Shown one piece after another: positions 33,897 through 46,211 of a DNA stretch of 64,000 nucleotides. The translations under genes were made by a program, and so were the position numbers. The notes under the pieces are model-generated. The model did not search any database and was not told where the DNA came from. It saw only the letters and a program-made list of their open reading frames with translations. Location of the stretch: positions 33,070,486 through 33,134,485 of the forward strand of contig CM074196.1 of assembly GCA_037179385.1 (NCBI GenBank), written 5' to 3'. The DNA comes from Holothuria scabra. Taxonomy: Eukaryota; Echinodermata; Holothuroidea; Aspidochirotida; Holothuriidae. The first letter of the stretch is position 1, and each line of letters begins with the position of its first letter.

Positions 33897-36800
33897 TTAC
33901 AGACTAAAGATTAAATTGTCATTTTTACAATTAACAAAGGATTTTCCTTTTAACCAGAGCTTGCAAAATTTTTTAGGAGAAAAACGACATCGATCTGCCA
34001 ATACCCGATCTTTAATTTCTTTTACAATTATTGAGCGCATAACATTTGCAGATTGGTTCTCATATTGGAAAACATAAATGCATCTTGATTTCCAAATTAC
34101 GAATTTTGTGATACAGAAAAAAACCAAAGTCGGTCAAAAACAATATCTGGTACATCAATACTAGGATAACCGTAAAGAAACAAGTTATCACTAAAAGCGT
34201 AATTATTACCAATTACACTGAAAAATACCCTTCTGACCCAACCCAGAATAGGGTTAATTCTCGAACAATACCAAAAAAGGTGAGCGGAAGATTCCACCTC
34301 GTTACAATGTGGGAAAGGACACCTACCATCACTTAAACCATATTTTAAAATTCTCTCACCAGTGTTTAATACTCCATGTGCCAGACGCCACTGAAAGTCA
34401 CATAATTTGTTATGAAGTATATTAGCGAAAACCCGTTGCCAAATAGTACCCCAAGGACGGGATGGGTGCTTCTTGACCGCATGAATTTCAATATTGTCAA
34501 GAGCAAGCATTTTTACAATATCTTTGGTTTTCTTACAAGAAAAGAAAAAGTTCCTATCAGACTGGGACACCTTTTTAATTGTGTTACAGGCACGACTAAG
34601 CGTGTTGGTACAAATGCTGCTGTTTGGTCTCGAGTTGGACCATATATCAGGGTAGACACTACGCAGACTACTAGCTATGAAGTAACGGGCGAGAAATAAA
34701 TAAGTAGGTGGATCTGGATCACTTAACAAAGGAAAAATTGGCTTGATGAGTAATGCATCTAGTTTCAATCTGAAATTGTCCAACCCCAAGCCCCCATCAT
34801 TTCTCTCCAGAGACACCACTTCACGAGTGACCAGTTCAGGTTTGTTTTCTCCCCACAAGAAAGTGTAAACTGCCCTTTTAAATCTTATTCACAATCACTG
34901 GGGATAGGAAAAGCGGAATCAATGAAATAAAACAAAGGATAAAAGGCAGTATTAATAACAACAACCTTACCCAACAGAGTAAGGTACCTATTTTCCACAA
35001 ACGAAGGTTCGAGATTGCTTTCTCAAGTTTAATTAACCAGTTGCTCTTGATAGCTTTGTCGGAACCATACATTATACCAGTAATTTTAATTTCTTCGTTG
35101 CTCCACATAATATCAACTGGGATGTCTTGATACTTAAACTTTCCCAGTTTTAATCCAAAGGATTTGTTCATATTAATGGAAGCACCAGTAGCTTGGTGAA
35201 ACATATTGAAAACCTGGAAGAAGTGGTTAATCTCATCTACAGAGGTCGCCACACATGTGGCATCGTCTGCGTATTGCAGAAACTTAACATTACATCTTTC
35301 GCTACTTGGAATACGGAAACCGCTAATCTGGTTACATTGCTCAATATACCTAGCTATTGGCTCAATAAAAAGAACATACAAGGAAGGGAAAGGGGACAGC
35401 CCTGTCGGACACCCCTAGAAATATAGATAGGATTAGAAAGCTTACCATTAATAAGTAACCTGCTGCTAATACTGCTGTATAAAATAGAAATCCACTTTCT
35501 AAAATTAATACCAAAGTTAAGTTTTTCTAAGATTTTTATAAGAAAACACCAGTTGACTTTATCGAAAGCTTTGTGCTGGTCAATTGAAATAAGTGTACAT
35601 CCGTCATTCTTCAAACAACAATAATCAATTATATCTCTAACAATTAACAAGTTAGAATGAATTGAGCGACCAGGGATAGCACAGGCCTGAAAAGGGTTAA
35701 CAATGTCAGGAAGAACTTTGGAAAGCCTTATCTGCAGAACTTTTGCAATGAGTTTGTAATCGCAATTCAACAAGCTGATAGGCCGCCAATTCCCAGGGTC
35801 TAAAAGATCACCTTTCTTTGGAAGCAGCGTGATAACTCCTATGGCTTGAGAATGGGTAAGGGAGCCCTTGGAAAAACATTCGTTAAAAACTTTGACTAAG
35901 TCCGTACCAAGAATGTCAAAAAATTCAAATAAAATTCATAAGGCAGACCGTCAATTCCGGGAGATTTGTTCTTTAAAACAGAATCGAGGGCCTCTTTAAC
36001 CTCAGAAAGCGTAATTGGTAATTCCATACTCTCTTGCTGTTGATGACTTATCTGAGTATTCAATGAGTTAATGAAAAGATCCTGTGCACTTGCATTAGTG
36101 GAGTGCCCATCGGCCGAAAACAGATTACTATAAAATTGATGAAAGACCTTAAAAATTCCATCTTCTGAGTTAAGCTCATTGCCCTCATCATCACGGATAC
36201 TGTGAATAAGCCTTCTTTGACCACATTTCCTCTCCTTCTTAAAGAAAAAGGCAGATGGCCTTTCTCCATCTTCTAGGAATTTAGCCCTGGACCTTATATA
36301 GGCCCCTTTCAGCTCATTTTCTAAAATACGATTAATTTCATCACTTGCAGAATTGCTACACAACAGTTGAAGATCCTTTAAATGATCTCTTCTTTCCTTA
36401 GCTATTCTAACACTGTGTTTAACTGCTAGGCTTTTAATTTTACCTTTTATGTTGTCCCACCACTCTAGCAACGAGCTAAAACCGGGTTTAAGGGAAGACC
36501 ACAACCGATAGTGAAAGCGTAAGTCCCTGCAAAAAGACTCGTCACTATTGAGCGTGGCATTATACTTCCAGTACCCCCTCCCACTCTCCGTGACAGCTGT
36601 GAGGTGTAAGCAAACATATACTGGATTGTGATCAGAAAACGGAAGACGAGGAGAGTTAACATTGGTGATCGTGAAATTATTAGGAACATAGATTCTATCA
36701 ATCCTGGAACTTTGGTTGTGGTTTTTACGAAACCAGGTATGACCCGGTTGCAAAGGATAAGTTGACCGGTAAACATCAGTGAGGTTATACAGTGAAACTA

Positions 36801-37353
36801 GGTCATTAATCTCAGCTCTCCCAGTAAAACATCTATTAGCCGATGCATTGGAACTATCAATGTTTTCCATCACACAATTAAAATCCCCGCCAAGTACGAG
36901 GGGGTAGTTCCCATTGCAAAGGATACAACATTATCAAGATACTCCTTCCTTTCAGAAGGATTACACGGACATGAATATTACAAATGCGAAATGATATACC
37001 ACGAATAGTACACAAAGGGAAATGCAACGTCCTATTGAGTCCCTCTTAACTTGCAAAATATTCCAATTAAGCCTCCCATTAAAGGCAATGGCGACACCCC
37101 CAGAAAGATTAGAAAAGCTTGGAGAGTAAAACACAGGACCACCCCACTTGCTTTTAAATACTTCATAATCTTTGGCTGAAGACAGATAAGTCTCTTGCAA
37201 GAGAAAAATATCAATGTCAAAAGTCTTACCCCACTGGATTACCTTTGAGCATTTTGAGGTATCTCTAAGACCATTAACATTGTAAGTAGCGATTGTCAAT
37301 CGAAGCATTGGGAAGAATAAATACAGGAGCAAATATAGCAGTATGATCCTCAT
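33897..37353 (-). pseudogene. LINE A ORF2: AP endonuclease and reverse transcriptase, frame-broken
   Basis: Starts at 37353 (MRIILLYL...) with an ATGA overlap of the preceding stop. Endonuclease motifs: TIATYNVNGLR, LLQETYL, GGVAIAF, GGDFN, SRIDRIYVP and FSDHNPVYV. RT motifs: RPISLLNCDYK, LISIDQHKAFDKVNW, RGVRQGCPLS and QYADDATC, the catalytic YADD. The tail has WGENKPELV and the zinc-binding CPFPHCNEVESSAHLFWYC. The frame changes near 37010, 36960, 36890, 35915, 35390, 34992, 34885 and 34125, mostly in short homopolymers, so it cannot make an intact protein. All catalytic landmarks remain readable, suggesting fairly recent decay, or assembly errors in some runs. Confidence 0.92.
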
Positions 37354-38159
37354 TTTGCCTTCAAGAAGAAATTATCAAAATACTCAGACTTTCTCTCCGT
37401 AATAAAATCAGGGTGGGAGGCAGCAATATGTTGTATCCACATCCTTGGTGAAGCACAGACCTCCTTACAAGCCTTCTTGGCACAGGGATATTTCGGAGGC
37501 TTCATCCTAGGATGAAATTCTACCAGATGAGATAGTAGACAATCATATTTACAGAAAACTTCCTTACAACCTTTTGAAGGACACGAATGCCAGGGTTCTT
37601 CTTCTAGAAAAATCTGTAACATTTTGATCGATTCCTTTGGTTCTTCAGCAGGAAATCTGATACGAGATCTGGATCTTTCAAGACGCTTTCTGGTGTCGGG
37701 GTAAGAGGACGACTTCGGGTTACCTTCACAGGCAACTTCGTTACCGGCCTGATTATGAGTTCTCTTTCTCTTCAGCACCTCAGTCCAATTATTGCTGGAC
37801 TCCTCCATAGACTCAACAATCTGACTATCTTCAAACGTCTCTTGAGACTCCTCCATAGGCTCAACAACACGACTATCTTCCATTGCAGTCTCTTGGGAGC
37901 TAAAGTTTACAGCTGGTCCAGAATCTAGTGTCAAAGAAAACTGGGATTTATCCGCACTCTTCTTATCAGCTGTCCCAACTACGGAAATCTCTGGCTGACT
38001 GTCAGTTCCCACTGCTATGGGGACGTCATCACCTGTTTCGGCATTCTCTGGGACTTTTTCCATTCCATTGTCCCTACTGCTCTGGGCGTCCTCCACACAA
38101 GGATTTTGGCTAGACGTCAGTTCATTATCCAACTGGGCCTCGCCACTCACCCAAGTCAA
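37350..38159 (-). CDS. LINE A second ORF: acidic linker plus paired C2H2 fingers
   Basis: 269 codons open from a TTG at 38159; there is no ATG nearby, so it is probably the displaced C-terminal half of ORF1. The first ~130 residues are acidic and Ser-rich, with an internal near-repeat (VVEPMEESQETFEDSQIVESMEESS), followed by the basic KRKR. Two zinc fingers of the form C-x4-C-x12-H-x4-H lie at about residues 193-216 and 226-249. The stop overlaps the ORF2 start as ATGA. The role is inferred: nucleic-acid binding by the ORF1 product. Confidence 0.8.
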   Translation of the reverse strand: MTWVSGEAQLDNELTSSQNPCVEDAQSSRDNGMEKVPENAETGDDVPIAVGTDSQPEISVVGTADKKSADKSQFSLTLDSGPAVNFSSQETAMEDSRVVEPMEESQETFEDSQIVESMEESSNNWTEVLKRKRTHNQAGNEVACEGNPKSSSYPDTRKRLERSRSRIRFPAEEPKESIKMLQIFLEEEPWHSCPSKGCKEVFCKYDCLLSHLVEFHPRMKPPKYPCAKKACKEVCASPRMWIQHIAASHPDFITERKSEYFDNFFLKAK

Positions 38160-38830
38160 AGGGTGGGCTTAGTCTTATTAGCAAAAGACAAGGGGCACAT
38201 GCGGAAACTATGTCCAGATTTGTCACAAATAGTGCACTTTACCTCAGACTGACAATCTCTGGAGGTATGCCCGACCTGTTGACATTTGTAACACATGATT
38301 TTATTACAGTGGCTAGCCTCATGACCAGATTCATTACATTTTAGACAAGTTCTGGGCTGCCCTCTGTAACGGACCCAACAATTTCTTCCCCCGATACGAA
38401 GAGAAGACGGAATGTCAGTCTTTAGTTCCATCTGGTATTGTCGAATACCGTTAAAAACATTCGGATACTTTTCGTAAGTCTTAAACCGGCCCATCAAAAC
38501 CTTTCCATATCTCCCAAGCACATACCTTACAACATTATCGTTTACCTCGTGCGGCACGTGCAACACAGTTACAAGCGTAGTGGAACCCGTATACATGCTA
38601 GAGGTGCATCCTTTAAGAGATGAAACGTTAGGCCACAACCGTCTCTTCACTTCAACACTCTGAAAAGTCACATCCCACATTCTTCCTGGTAATTCTTGAA
38701 CGGCAATCAAATCTTTGCTTACATTAACGCCACATTCTTCCAACAAAACAAAAATACTCTTTGCTTGGTCTGCAGAATCAAAACGAATCTGAATAGACTG
38801 GGATCGATATGGTTGATGCGTATCCGCCAT
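38156..38830 (-). CDS. LINE A ORF1: nucleic-acid-binding protein with three CCHC knuckles
   Basis: 224 codons from the ATG at 38830; an upstream TTG in frame is not needed. In this class ORF1 coats the element RNA and acts as a chaperone during target-primed reverse transcription. Three classical C-x2-C-x4-H-x4-C knuckles lie at about residues 162-175 (CLKCNESGHEASHC), 180-193 (CYKCQQVGHTSRDC) and 199-212 (CTICDKSGHSFRMC). The N-terminal part (SIQIRFDSADQAKSIFVLLEE...) has no motif I can name, but resembles the RRM-like part of Tx1-type ORF1. It ends in TGA, and the next ORF starts in the -1 frame within 4 bases. An in-frame TAA lies just before that, so this is either one broken ORF or two reading units. 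Confidence 0.88.
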   Translation of the reverse strand: MADTHQPYRSQSIQIRFDSADQAKSIFVLLEECGVNVSKDLIAVQELPGRMWDVTFQSVEVKRRLWPNVSSLKGCTSSMYTGSTTLVTVLHVPHEVNDNVVRYVLGRYGKVLMGRFKTYEKYPNVFNGIRQYQMELKTDIPSSLRIGGRNCWVRYRGQPRTCLKCNESGHEASHCNKIMCYKCQQVGHTSRDCQSEVKCTICDKSGHSFRMCPLSFANKTKPTL

Positions 38831-38920
38831 ATTGAACTTTTTCAATTACTTTATCAGGAGGCAAAAAAAATCTTCGGGACCTGAAGAAAATGGGGGGGGG
38901 GGGGGCTAGCCCACGCGACT

Positions 38921-38998
38921 GATGACTCGACCTGGGAAGCGAACCCGGGCTTTCCGCGTCAGAGCGGATGACCTTACCGTTAGAGCAAGCACGCGGTC
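38921..38998 (-). repeat. tRNA-like sequence, possible SINE head
   Basis: On the minus strand TTGCTCTAACGGTAAGG resembles an A box, and CCCGGGTTCGCTTCCCAGG resembles a T arm with B box. Between them CCGC...GCGG can form an anticodon-like stem, but with a 6-nt loop. Imperfect pairing argues for a tRNA-derived SINE or decayed tRNA rather than a working tRNA gene. Confidence 0.45.
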
Positions 38999-40609
38999 AG
39001 AAGGATTCGGTAGCGTAAAACGCCAAATCGTAGTGCTAGGAACTGCTGAGGCGAACTAAAAGTGTGCTATGGCCTGCGATACTTCGAACTCGAAGCCTAG
39101 GCTGGGAGGAAGGTTGAGCGGAAATGACTGGTGGAAATGCAGCCCTGGATTTACAGACGCGAATAGTGGTAGATCTTCAGAAGATACTTGTAAGATCGAC
39201 GACAAGCTGAAACTTCGTCACGTGATAGTCTAGAAGTATTGAAAACGTAGGAAAGATTGCCGTTTGGTCGTTCTATGCACAATTCCGACCGCATTTAAAA
39301 AAAATCTCCACACCCGGCGGCGACGCACCTCCCCCAATTTTGTTTGGCCCCAATTTTTTTGGCGGGCAGGTCTGGAGGGGGGTGCGTTCGCACCCTCCGC
39401 CCCCCACGGTGACGGCCTTGTAAAACAACATGTATTGCACAAAGATCTTTTTATTAGACTATCCTTTTAAAGTGCTAAGGCCGACAGGGCAAGACCAAAT
39501 TAACGAATGAGGTATGACCGGCAACCAAAAAACGAACATCAGGACCAACCTCGCAAACGAAACAAAAACCACCAACACCATTGTAGAGTAGTCACAGACA
39601 CCCGAAACGGACAGACAGACCAAGCTACCCATGCCCGGATCAAAGAAGGGTAGGAGAGGGGGGCTTTTACGGCCTCAACCCCCCCCCCTTTCAGCCATAT
39701 CAACAATAAAACACACGGGAAATTAGCAGTGCAACTCCCTCAAACCCCTGCTTTCTCTCAAGTGAGCCCCCTTTTTGGAACGTCTGGACTCGTGCCTGCT
39801 ACCACCACCCAACAAAAACAAAAACAAACAAACAAAAAAAACGAATCATCAAGAACAGTAGACCAAACCAGCATAACCACCACCCCATCACCAACAATAA
39901 CTGCCCGAAGGGCCACAACCGCAAAGGGCAACTAGGGGTTGCGGTCCACTTGTTGCAATATTAACAGTTTGTACAGTATACACGTACACTATTTACAACC
40001 AACCAACACCAAACAAAAACAGCGTCCTGAAGAGACCGCCCGCAGCACGACCGCTCCTCTTGGAGACCTTAAAAGAAGGGTTAAAAGTCATATCAAGTGT
40101 TGATATGTTAGAGGGGTACTCATTCTAAGCATTTTGGTGAAATTTGCATTGAAATCCGATGTGTGGTTCTCTAGGTATGATCAAGTAAGTTGCCACATTT
40201 TCAACAAGAAGTGAACTTGAAGCAAGTTCATATGACATTATATCCCCACATTAATGGACAGTCTTTTTTTTATTTAATCTTTACAGCTTATTTTCTCCTC
40301 AGCAATATCATATTATCAAAATGTGATTGCATAAGTGGCATGAGAACTTAAAAAAACTTGCATTCCCCTAAGGGAGTCCTATTCCTACACTTCAAGGTCA
40401 ACACAACAGTGCTAAAAGGGGGAAACAAAGCCTTCCTTGTCAATGTGAGAAAGTGTTGTAACCTCTGCTGCCCTCAAACTCACTTTTGAACACATATCTA
40501 GTAACTTCATTTACTGATATCTCAAATAAAGTATGCCCGATTTGAATGGAAATTTCACCACACTGTGTAGATTTGGTTTTTCTTTCACATAATAAAAGTT
40601 CTTTTTTGC
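38999..40609. other. repeat-rich stretch without a gene
   Basis: Includes 39630-39805, collinear with parts of 55633-55963 (GGGGCTTTTACGGCCTCA, GGGAAATTAG, AGTGCAACTCCCT, CCCTTTTTGGAACGTCTGGA). The rest has short frames only. Confidence 0.6.
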
Positions 40610-40909
40610 TTAAAGGGCCAAACCTCTCACCCCAAACTACAGTTTTGGTACCCGGGTACCGAAATTCCCGATTGGCTCAGCTCTTTGATTGACAGCTAAT
40701 TCAAACAATGCAGAGTGCCAAAGCGTATATTACACAGCATGTATGGTACTGAGAGTGCTTTGATTATATAAATTGAGTTTTTCTATACTCACCCTGAAGC
40801 AATGAACTGAGATTGTGTCTGGATGAGGATGAATTTCCGAATATTGTGGGAGGGGCTTCAAGGTTAGGAAAACTGTCTACTGTTTGGGGTGAGAGAACAG
40901 GGCCTTTAA
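40610..40909 (+). mobile_element. TTAA-type ~300-bp MITE, copy 2 (best preserved)
   Basis: TTAA at both borders. Ends AGGGCCAAACCTCTCACCCC and (reverse complement) AGGCCCTGTTCTCTCACCCC. Interior is collinear with the other copies. A truncated copy of the right half follows directly (about 40920-41012). Confidence 0.88.
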
Positions 40910-41867
40910 ACTTCCCATTTAACATTTTGGATTCATGTATACTAACCCTTAAGCAATAAACTGAGATTGTGTTAGGGTGAGAATGAGTTTAAGACAGCAA
41001 GTAAGTTAGGAGAGTATGAGTAGATAAATCTATCATTACATTTTGTATGGAAATCGGTATTGAGCTGAAAAAAATGTACACAAGCGTGCACGATGCATAT
41101 ACATCTATAACGAAAAGGTATCAGACGTGCGAAGCGGGCCAAAACTGGGGGAGGAACCCACGTGCGATTGCCAAGATGAATTTCCCATTTCCCATCTGTC
41201 AAGGAAACTCTGCTATGTATATGCTGTGCATGGTTACACTTGAAAGAGGTTTGCGGCACTATTTTGTCGTATTATTATCTTTATATAAAAAGGCGTCAAA
41301 ATTGTACCTAAACCACTTGAAATGGGTGAAACAGTTCTAAAGGAATTTCGACTGCAAAATCTGCAGAATCTTGAAGAAATATAGCGGATGTTGCAAGGAG
41401 GTATTGCAAGCAGTGCGGCCTCGTCCAAATTTAAAGGGGGTTGGAACATTTTCTTACCAACCATTTTGGTAGAGCATACATCCTCCACATTCCAGCATTG
41501 CACTTCATTTATCTGTTTCTCAGGTCATGCATTGAATATTTACAACTATCCGAAAGGTAAAATAAAAATGGTAAAAAACGATATTTAGTGGGGAATATTT
41601 CTCTTTTACTTTTGGTAGGTCTACTTTACATAAATCAGCAAGTTCCTATGTCATTATTTTTTACACTTCTTACCTCGAGCTTACATCTGTAATGCTGTTT
41701 CTGCAATTACTCAGTTTGTTTTACTTTAACATATTTAACTAAATTGAATACAGGCAATGTGAGTTCCATTGTTTGGAAAGTTCAACAAAGTTCTGCTCTA
41801 TTGGATTCTATGATATGAAGGAAACAGAAAACCCCTCTCTGGTTGGACAATATGCTATACCCTAGCG
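40910..41867. other. stretch without a recognised gene
   Basis: Begins with the truncated MITE fragment (to about 41012). The rest has frames up to 97 codons and no domain I recognise. Confidence 0.5.
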
Positions 41868-42291
<424 letters not shown>

Positions 42292-42299
42292 CCCTAGCG

Positions 42300-45200
42300 T
42301 AATCACATCTCTTTATCTCTTAATAATGGGCAAATAATAGAATATGCAACACAACACCGAATAAACACAAAAATGAACACCACTCCATATCTACCGTATC
42401 CAGGTATCCACCATAGTTATTTAAAAGCAAATTAAACCGAAAGTCCGGACTGGAAAGAAAGGAGCACGAACCCGGCCATCATCGGAGAAAAGTTTGTATT
42501 ACATAGCGTGTGCACCACAATACAAACAAAAAGGCTGTCACAGAAAAAAAAATCATTGAATGAAGGTTGAATAGTTCGTCACTTTCAATCATCCCGTCCC
42601 GTCGCTCGTTTGCTAAGAATAGCCCGAAATAATAATAAAAAAAAAATAGCTGGCGAGATTTTTCATAGAAATGTCGGGGATGTGTCGTCGTGTATAGAGT
42701 GTTTTTGCGTGGCGTCATGATTGGTTAGCTCACTAAAGTCAAACATCTCGTCGGCCTCAGCTGCTTTTCGGTCAGCCCAATGGGTCAGCCATATGTGACG
42801 TACTACGTAGTTACGTACTACACTATAGCTTTTGCCACTCTTCATCAGCATCAGCGTTAATGTTCTGTTCCAAGCAATGCATCACTTGAAAATCGATAAA
42901 CGAGGGAAGAAATATTAACTAGCAATCCAATTATGAACAAAAATTTCAGTGAAACTTTAGAATGGTTAGTTTATGCTGAACTTTGGTATATTGACTCCAG
43001 ATGTAATTATTTTTTATTGCAATCATGAGTACATGCAAGTGTAATTAAAGTATATCTACTATCATATTTTAATACTAAAATCATTTTCACCAAGAATATC
43101 ATTTCGCTTGTCATGTTAGCTGCAATTCATTTCTCTGCATTATTAAGGTCATAAGTAATGAAGTAACCCAGATTACCTTACCTTTACAGTATACCTAAGG
43201 GAATTCGTAACGAGAATATTTCGTACATGTGATCCAAATACAAGTTCAGCGTCATCCTTTACACAGATAATAGACGTAACGAGAAAAGCATATTTTGTTG
43301 CTCTAGTTTAAGAAGAAAATCAACTAATCAGGTCATTCTGGATATTTTTAAACATTGGATTTATTTTGAAAGTCATGAATTGCCATGAATCTTTCATTAA
43401 TTATTGTAAGCCTTGTAAAAGGTTATAATTTATTTCGTTCATTTGTTATGCTAATTTGTCTCTATTTTGTGCCTCAGTTTTGTCACAGTTTGGTCTCTCC
43501 GCTCAAATGTTAAGTTGACGTCATCATGAAGCATGCTCTTGAGAAGTGATTTCCGCCAATTGTTTCAAGCTATCCAAATTTCGTGACTTAGCATTCTTAA
43601 GCGACCTAACAAAGAGGGGCATGTGCAAAACTTTCTCCAGGGAGGGGTGCTACATTTGATAAAATAATGTGATCGAGATCCTGTGGGAGGGACCTAAGGT
43701 TTTGTGAAAAAAAATTTGCTTAAATGCAAAAATGGTGCAATAGTTTAACATTTGCCGTGCATCCGTATAGTCTGAGGTCAAGCGAGAAAGCAACAAAAAT
43801 CACATGAAAACACAAGAAATGTATTTCATTCTTGCTTTGAACAAACACAACTTGCAAACTTATCGCGAGTCTCACCCAAAAATGGCCCTCAGATTGGCTC
43901 GGCGGGACCTATCAGTTCTTATCTTGGAACCCCCACTTTTGGTATCAAGGTCCTAAATAATTCCTAAAAAATTGAGTCCCTAAAAAGTCTAAAAATATGT
44001 TAATATAGCAGCCATAGACAGTAAATAGTGAAAGGGCGTGCCAAGCCAGCATATACGTAAAAAACAGGACCATAGTTAGTTAAAAGAATGAGTCATTGCG
44101 TTTGATTTTCATGCCTAATCACGTTCAAAGTATTTTCCAAGATTACCTACAGGAATTTTAGCGGTGAAAATATTCCCTCTACGTCTGTGGGTTGACAGGA
44201 TTTTTCTCAGTTTTCCTATAGATTACGGCAAACATTTTGTTGTCTGTTTTAGTTGCTAAGAATCGCTATACCATGGACGAATAGTAAACACAATAATGAA
44301 GTGATTTTGATTCATTTTTTTCCATTTACATACGTTGAAAAGTGTGTTGTGAGACCTGTAGTCAGTTAGATGAGGTCTGTCTAGTCAGGGACAAGGGGGG
44401 GGGGGCAAGGGGCGAGCTGCCCCGAAACCCACCTAGAGATTTTGGAGCCTCACATTGACTTTTTAACATTTACTCTCCCACTCTCCTCGAAAAAAATTTC
44501 GCCCCTTTTTTACCTTGCCTGACCAGGCCTGGGTATTTCTTTGACCAGATGAGCGGTGTCAGTTCGGCAGACCACAGAACAAGGAAAGATGGACGGAGGT
44601 TATTGATGCCACTTGAGTACTACCTGGAGATGACACGAAACATACAGAGAGTGAGAAAAGGCTATTTTACTTTCCTCCAATTCTTTGCGTTTCTTTATTT
44701 AGAAAATTTATCCTGCTTCACTCCTGGCGGAGATATTTGGTACAGTGACGTAACTACTGGGAAAAGAAGCCTCCATGAAATTGTCCACCACCAGCAACCC
44801 CCAAAATATAGGTAAAACGTCAAACATAAATAAATAAAGAAAGAAATAAATAAATAAAAGGATGGCATCGAACACTTAATTTATAATCTTGCTTTACTGC
44901 TGCAGACAAATTGTCTGGTTACTGTAGCCTAGACTTCAATTAAATGAGGAACTTCTCCGTAATTAAGAATTGGACTTCGTGACCGTGACATGATTTTTCA
45001 ACTTTTTCTACAATTGGTCATGGCCGCTGCTCAATCTTATAGAATTGACAGGCCCATGTCTGCATGTGCCCAAAATAGCTAATTTAAATTTAACGAACGA
45101 AATTTGGGTACTGGAACATTTTTGTAGGATAATAAGCCCCATTTCTCAAATAAATACAAGTTGCTTTACATTCCTAACATCTGCATGAGAAGATGAGTGA

Positions 45201-45765
45201 CACGGTTCATGGATGAACACTTTGAAAAATACAATGTGGTTTCCTTACAAAAATACATTGTGCTCCTCAATCATTTTTCATATGCTTTTTTTTTTTATTA
45301 TTGAAGTCGAAATTTTGTTGCAAACAAAAGCCTAATAATATACTGTATAGAATCCAGTTACAAACCTTGGAAAAGCCATTCTCGGTGGCAATGTTCCCAA
45401 ATTTTCTACACCCTCCACGTCAACTGATGCTTAGATACTGGACCGTCGCTTCAATAATCTCACACCTCCACAAAAGGTTTACCCCTCTCTCAGCCCCCTT
45501 CCCTTAAAAAAAAACTTCAAAAAAAAAAAAAAAACTGGATACTCTACTTATCCGCTACACCGTACTTTTCTACGCACTCACTTTGGTCGCGGTGTGATGT
45601 AACTCGTACACCTGGAACTCATGTAACTGAATTTCTGAAAGCGAATTGAGAAGTTAGGCCAAATATTCAAAGTGGATTTTGTTCCCCTTAAATGACTGAA
45701 CCTCCGTGAACTAATGAGCAAACTAATGTGCGATTAGTTGGATAAGACTTTGACTGTATATTGAA
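42300..45765. other. 3.5-kb stretch without a recognised gene
   Basis: Frames are under 90 codons. G-runs near 44395 and a CAGGGACAAGGGG start suggest a decayed hAT-type element end. An A/T-rich tract lies at 45490-45535. The 88-codon frame at 44549-44815 has no domain I recognise. Confidence 0.5.
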
Positions 45766-46211
45766 GGGAGCACACCACCATTATTTGCTCCATTGACTTA
45801 CACACTATTTCCCCCTTCATAACATGCCCCCACAGCTTGTCAAAGTTCACACCCCACTAAAGCTACCCCTCACATGAAAGCCAGTGAGTTGACCAATCAT
45901 GGCATTACAAATTCACCATAGCATGACAGTTTAGATTTTGAGATACAAGGGGATGAAGTTTAGGTTCTGTACACCCTACCCTATTAACCCCCTAAGGTGA
46001 GGGAAATAACCTCTTTTCACACCAAATTTTTAAACAGTGTAAATCACCTTCAATTTTTGCCAATTTGGCAACACTTACACATTAACATGTCTTCTTTCAT
46101 ATCCAAAACAACCACATCTGATTAGCTTAACCTGAGCCATTCACACTAAAAGAGGACCTAAAATTGCTACTTTTCTCAGCAAGGCCGTTCTGCTAATGGT
46201 GGTGTGCTCCC
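45766..46211. mobile_element. MITE with GGGAGCACACCACCATTA ends
   Basis: Inverted ends GGGAGCACACCACCATTA match perfectly over about 18 bp. A short TGAA lies on both sides (possible 4-bp duplication). 446 bp, no coding frame. Confidence 0.8.

Larger units (their letters stand above)
33651..38837 (-). mobile_element. LINE A: near-complete L1/Tx1-like non-LTR retrotransposon
   Basis: About 5.2 kb with gene order ORF1, second ORF, ORF2. An 11-bp perfect direct repeat TCAATTACTTT flanks it (33640-33650 and 38842-38852), extending to 14 of 15. The ORF1 ATG lies within 10 bp of the 5' junction, so the element is probably truncated just upstream of ORF1. Its 3' end (GAAATAAAGCGTTCCTTCA on the minus strand) aligns with that of LINE B. 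The clade is inferred from CCHC-type ORF1, AP endonuclease and RT sequence; a phylogeny would be needed to fix it. Confidence 0.9.

Noticed and set aside
38921..38998. Functional tRNA gene
   Set aside because: Stem pairing is imperfect and the anticodon-like loop is 6 nt; better explained as a tRNA-derived or decayed sequence.
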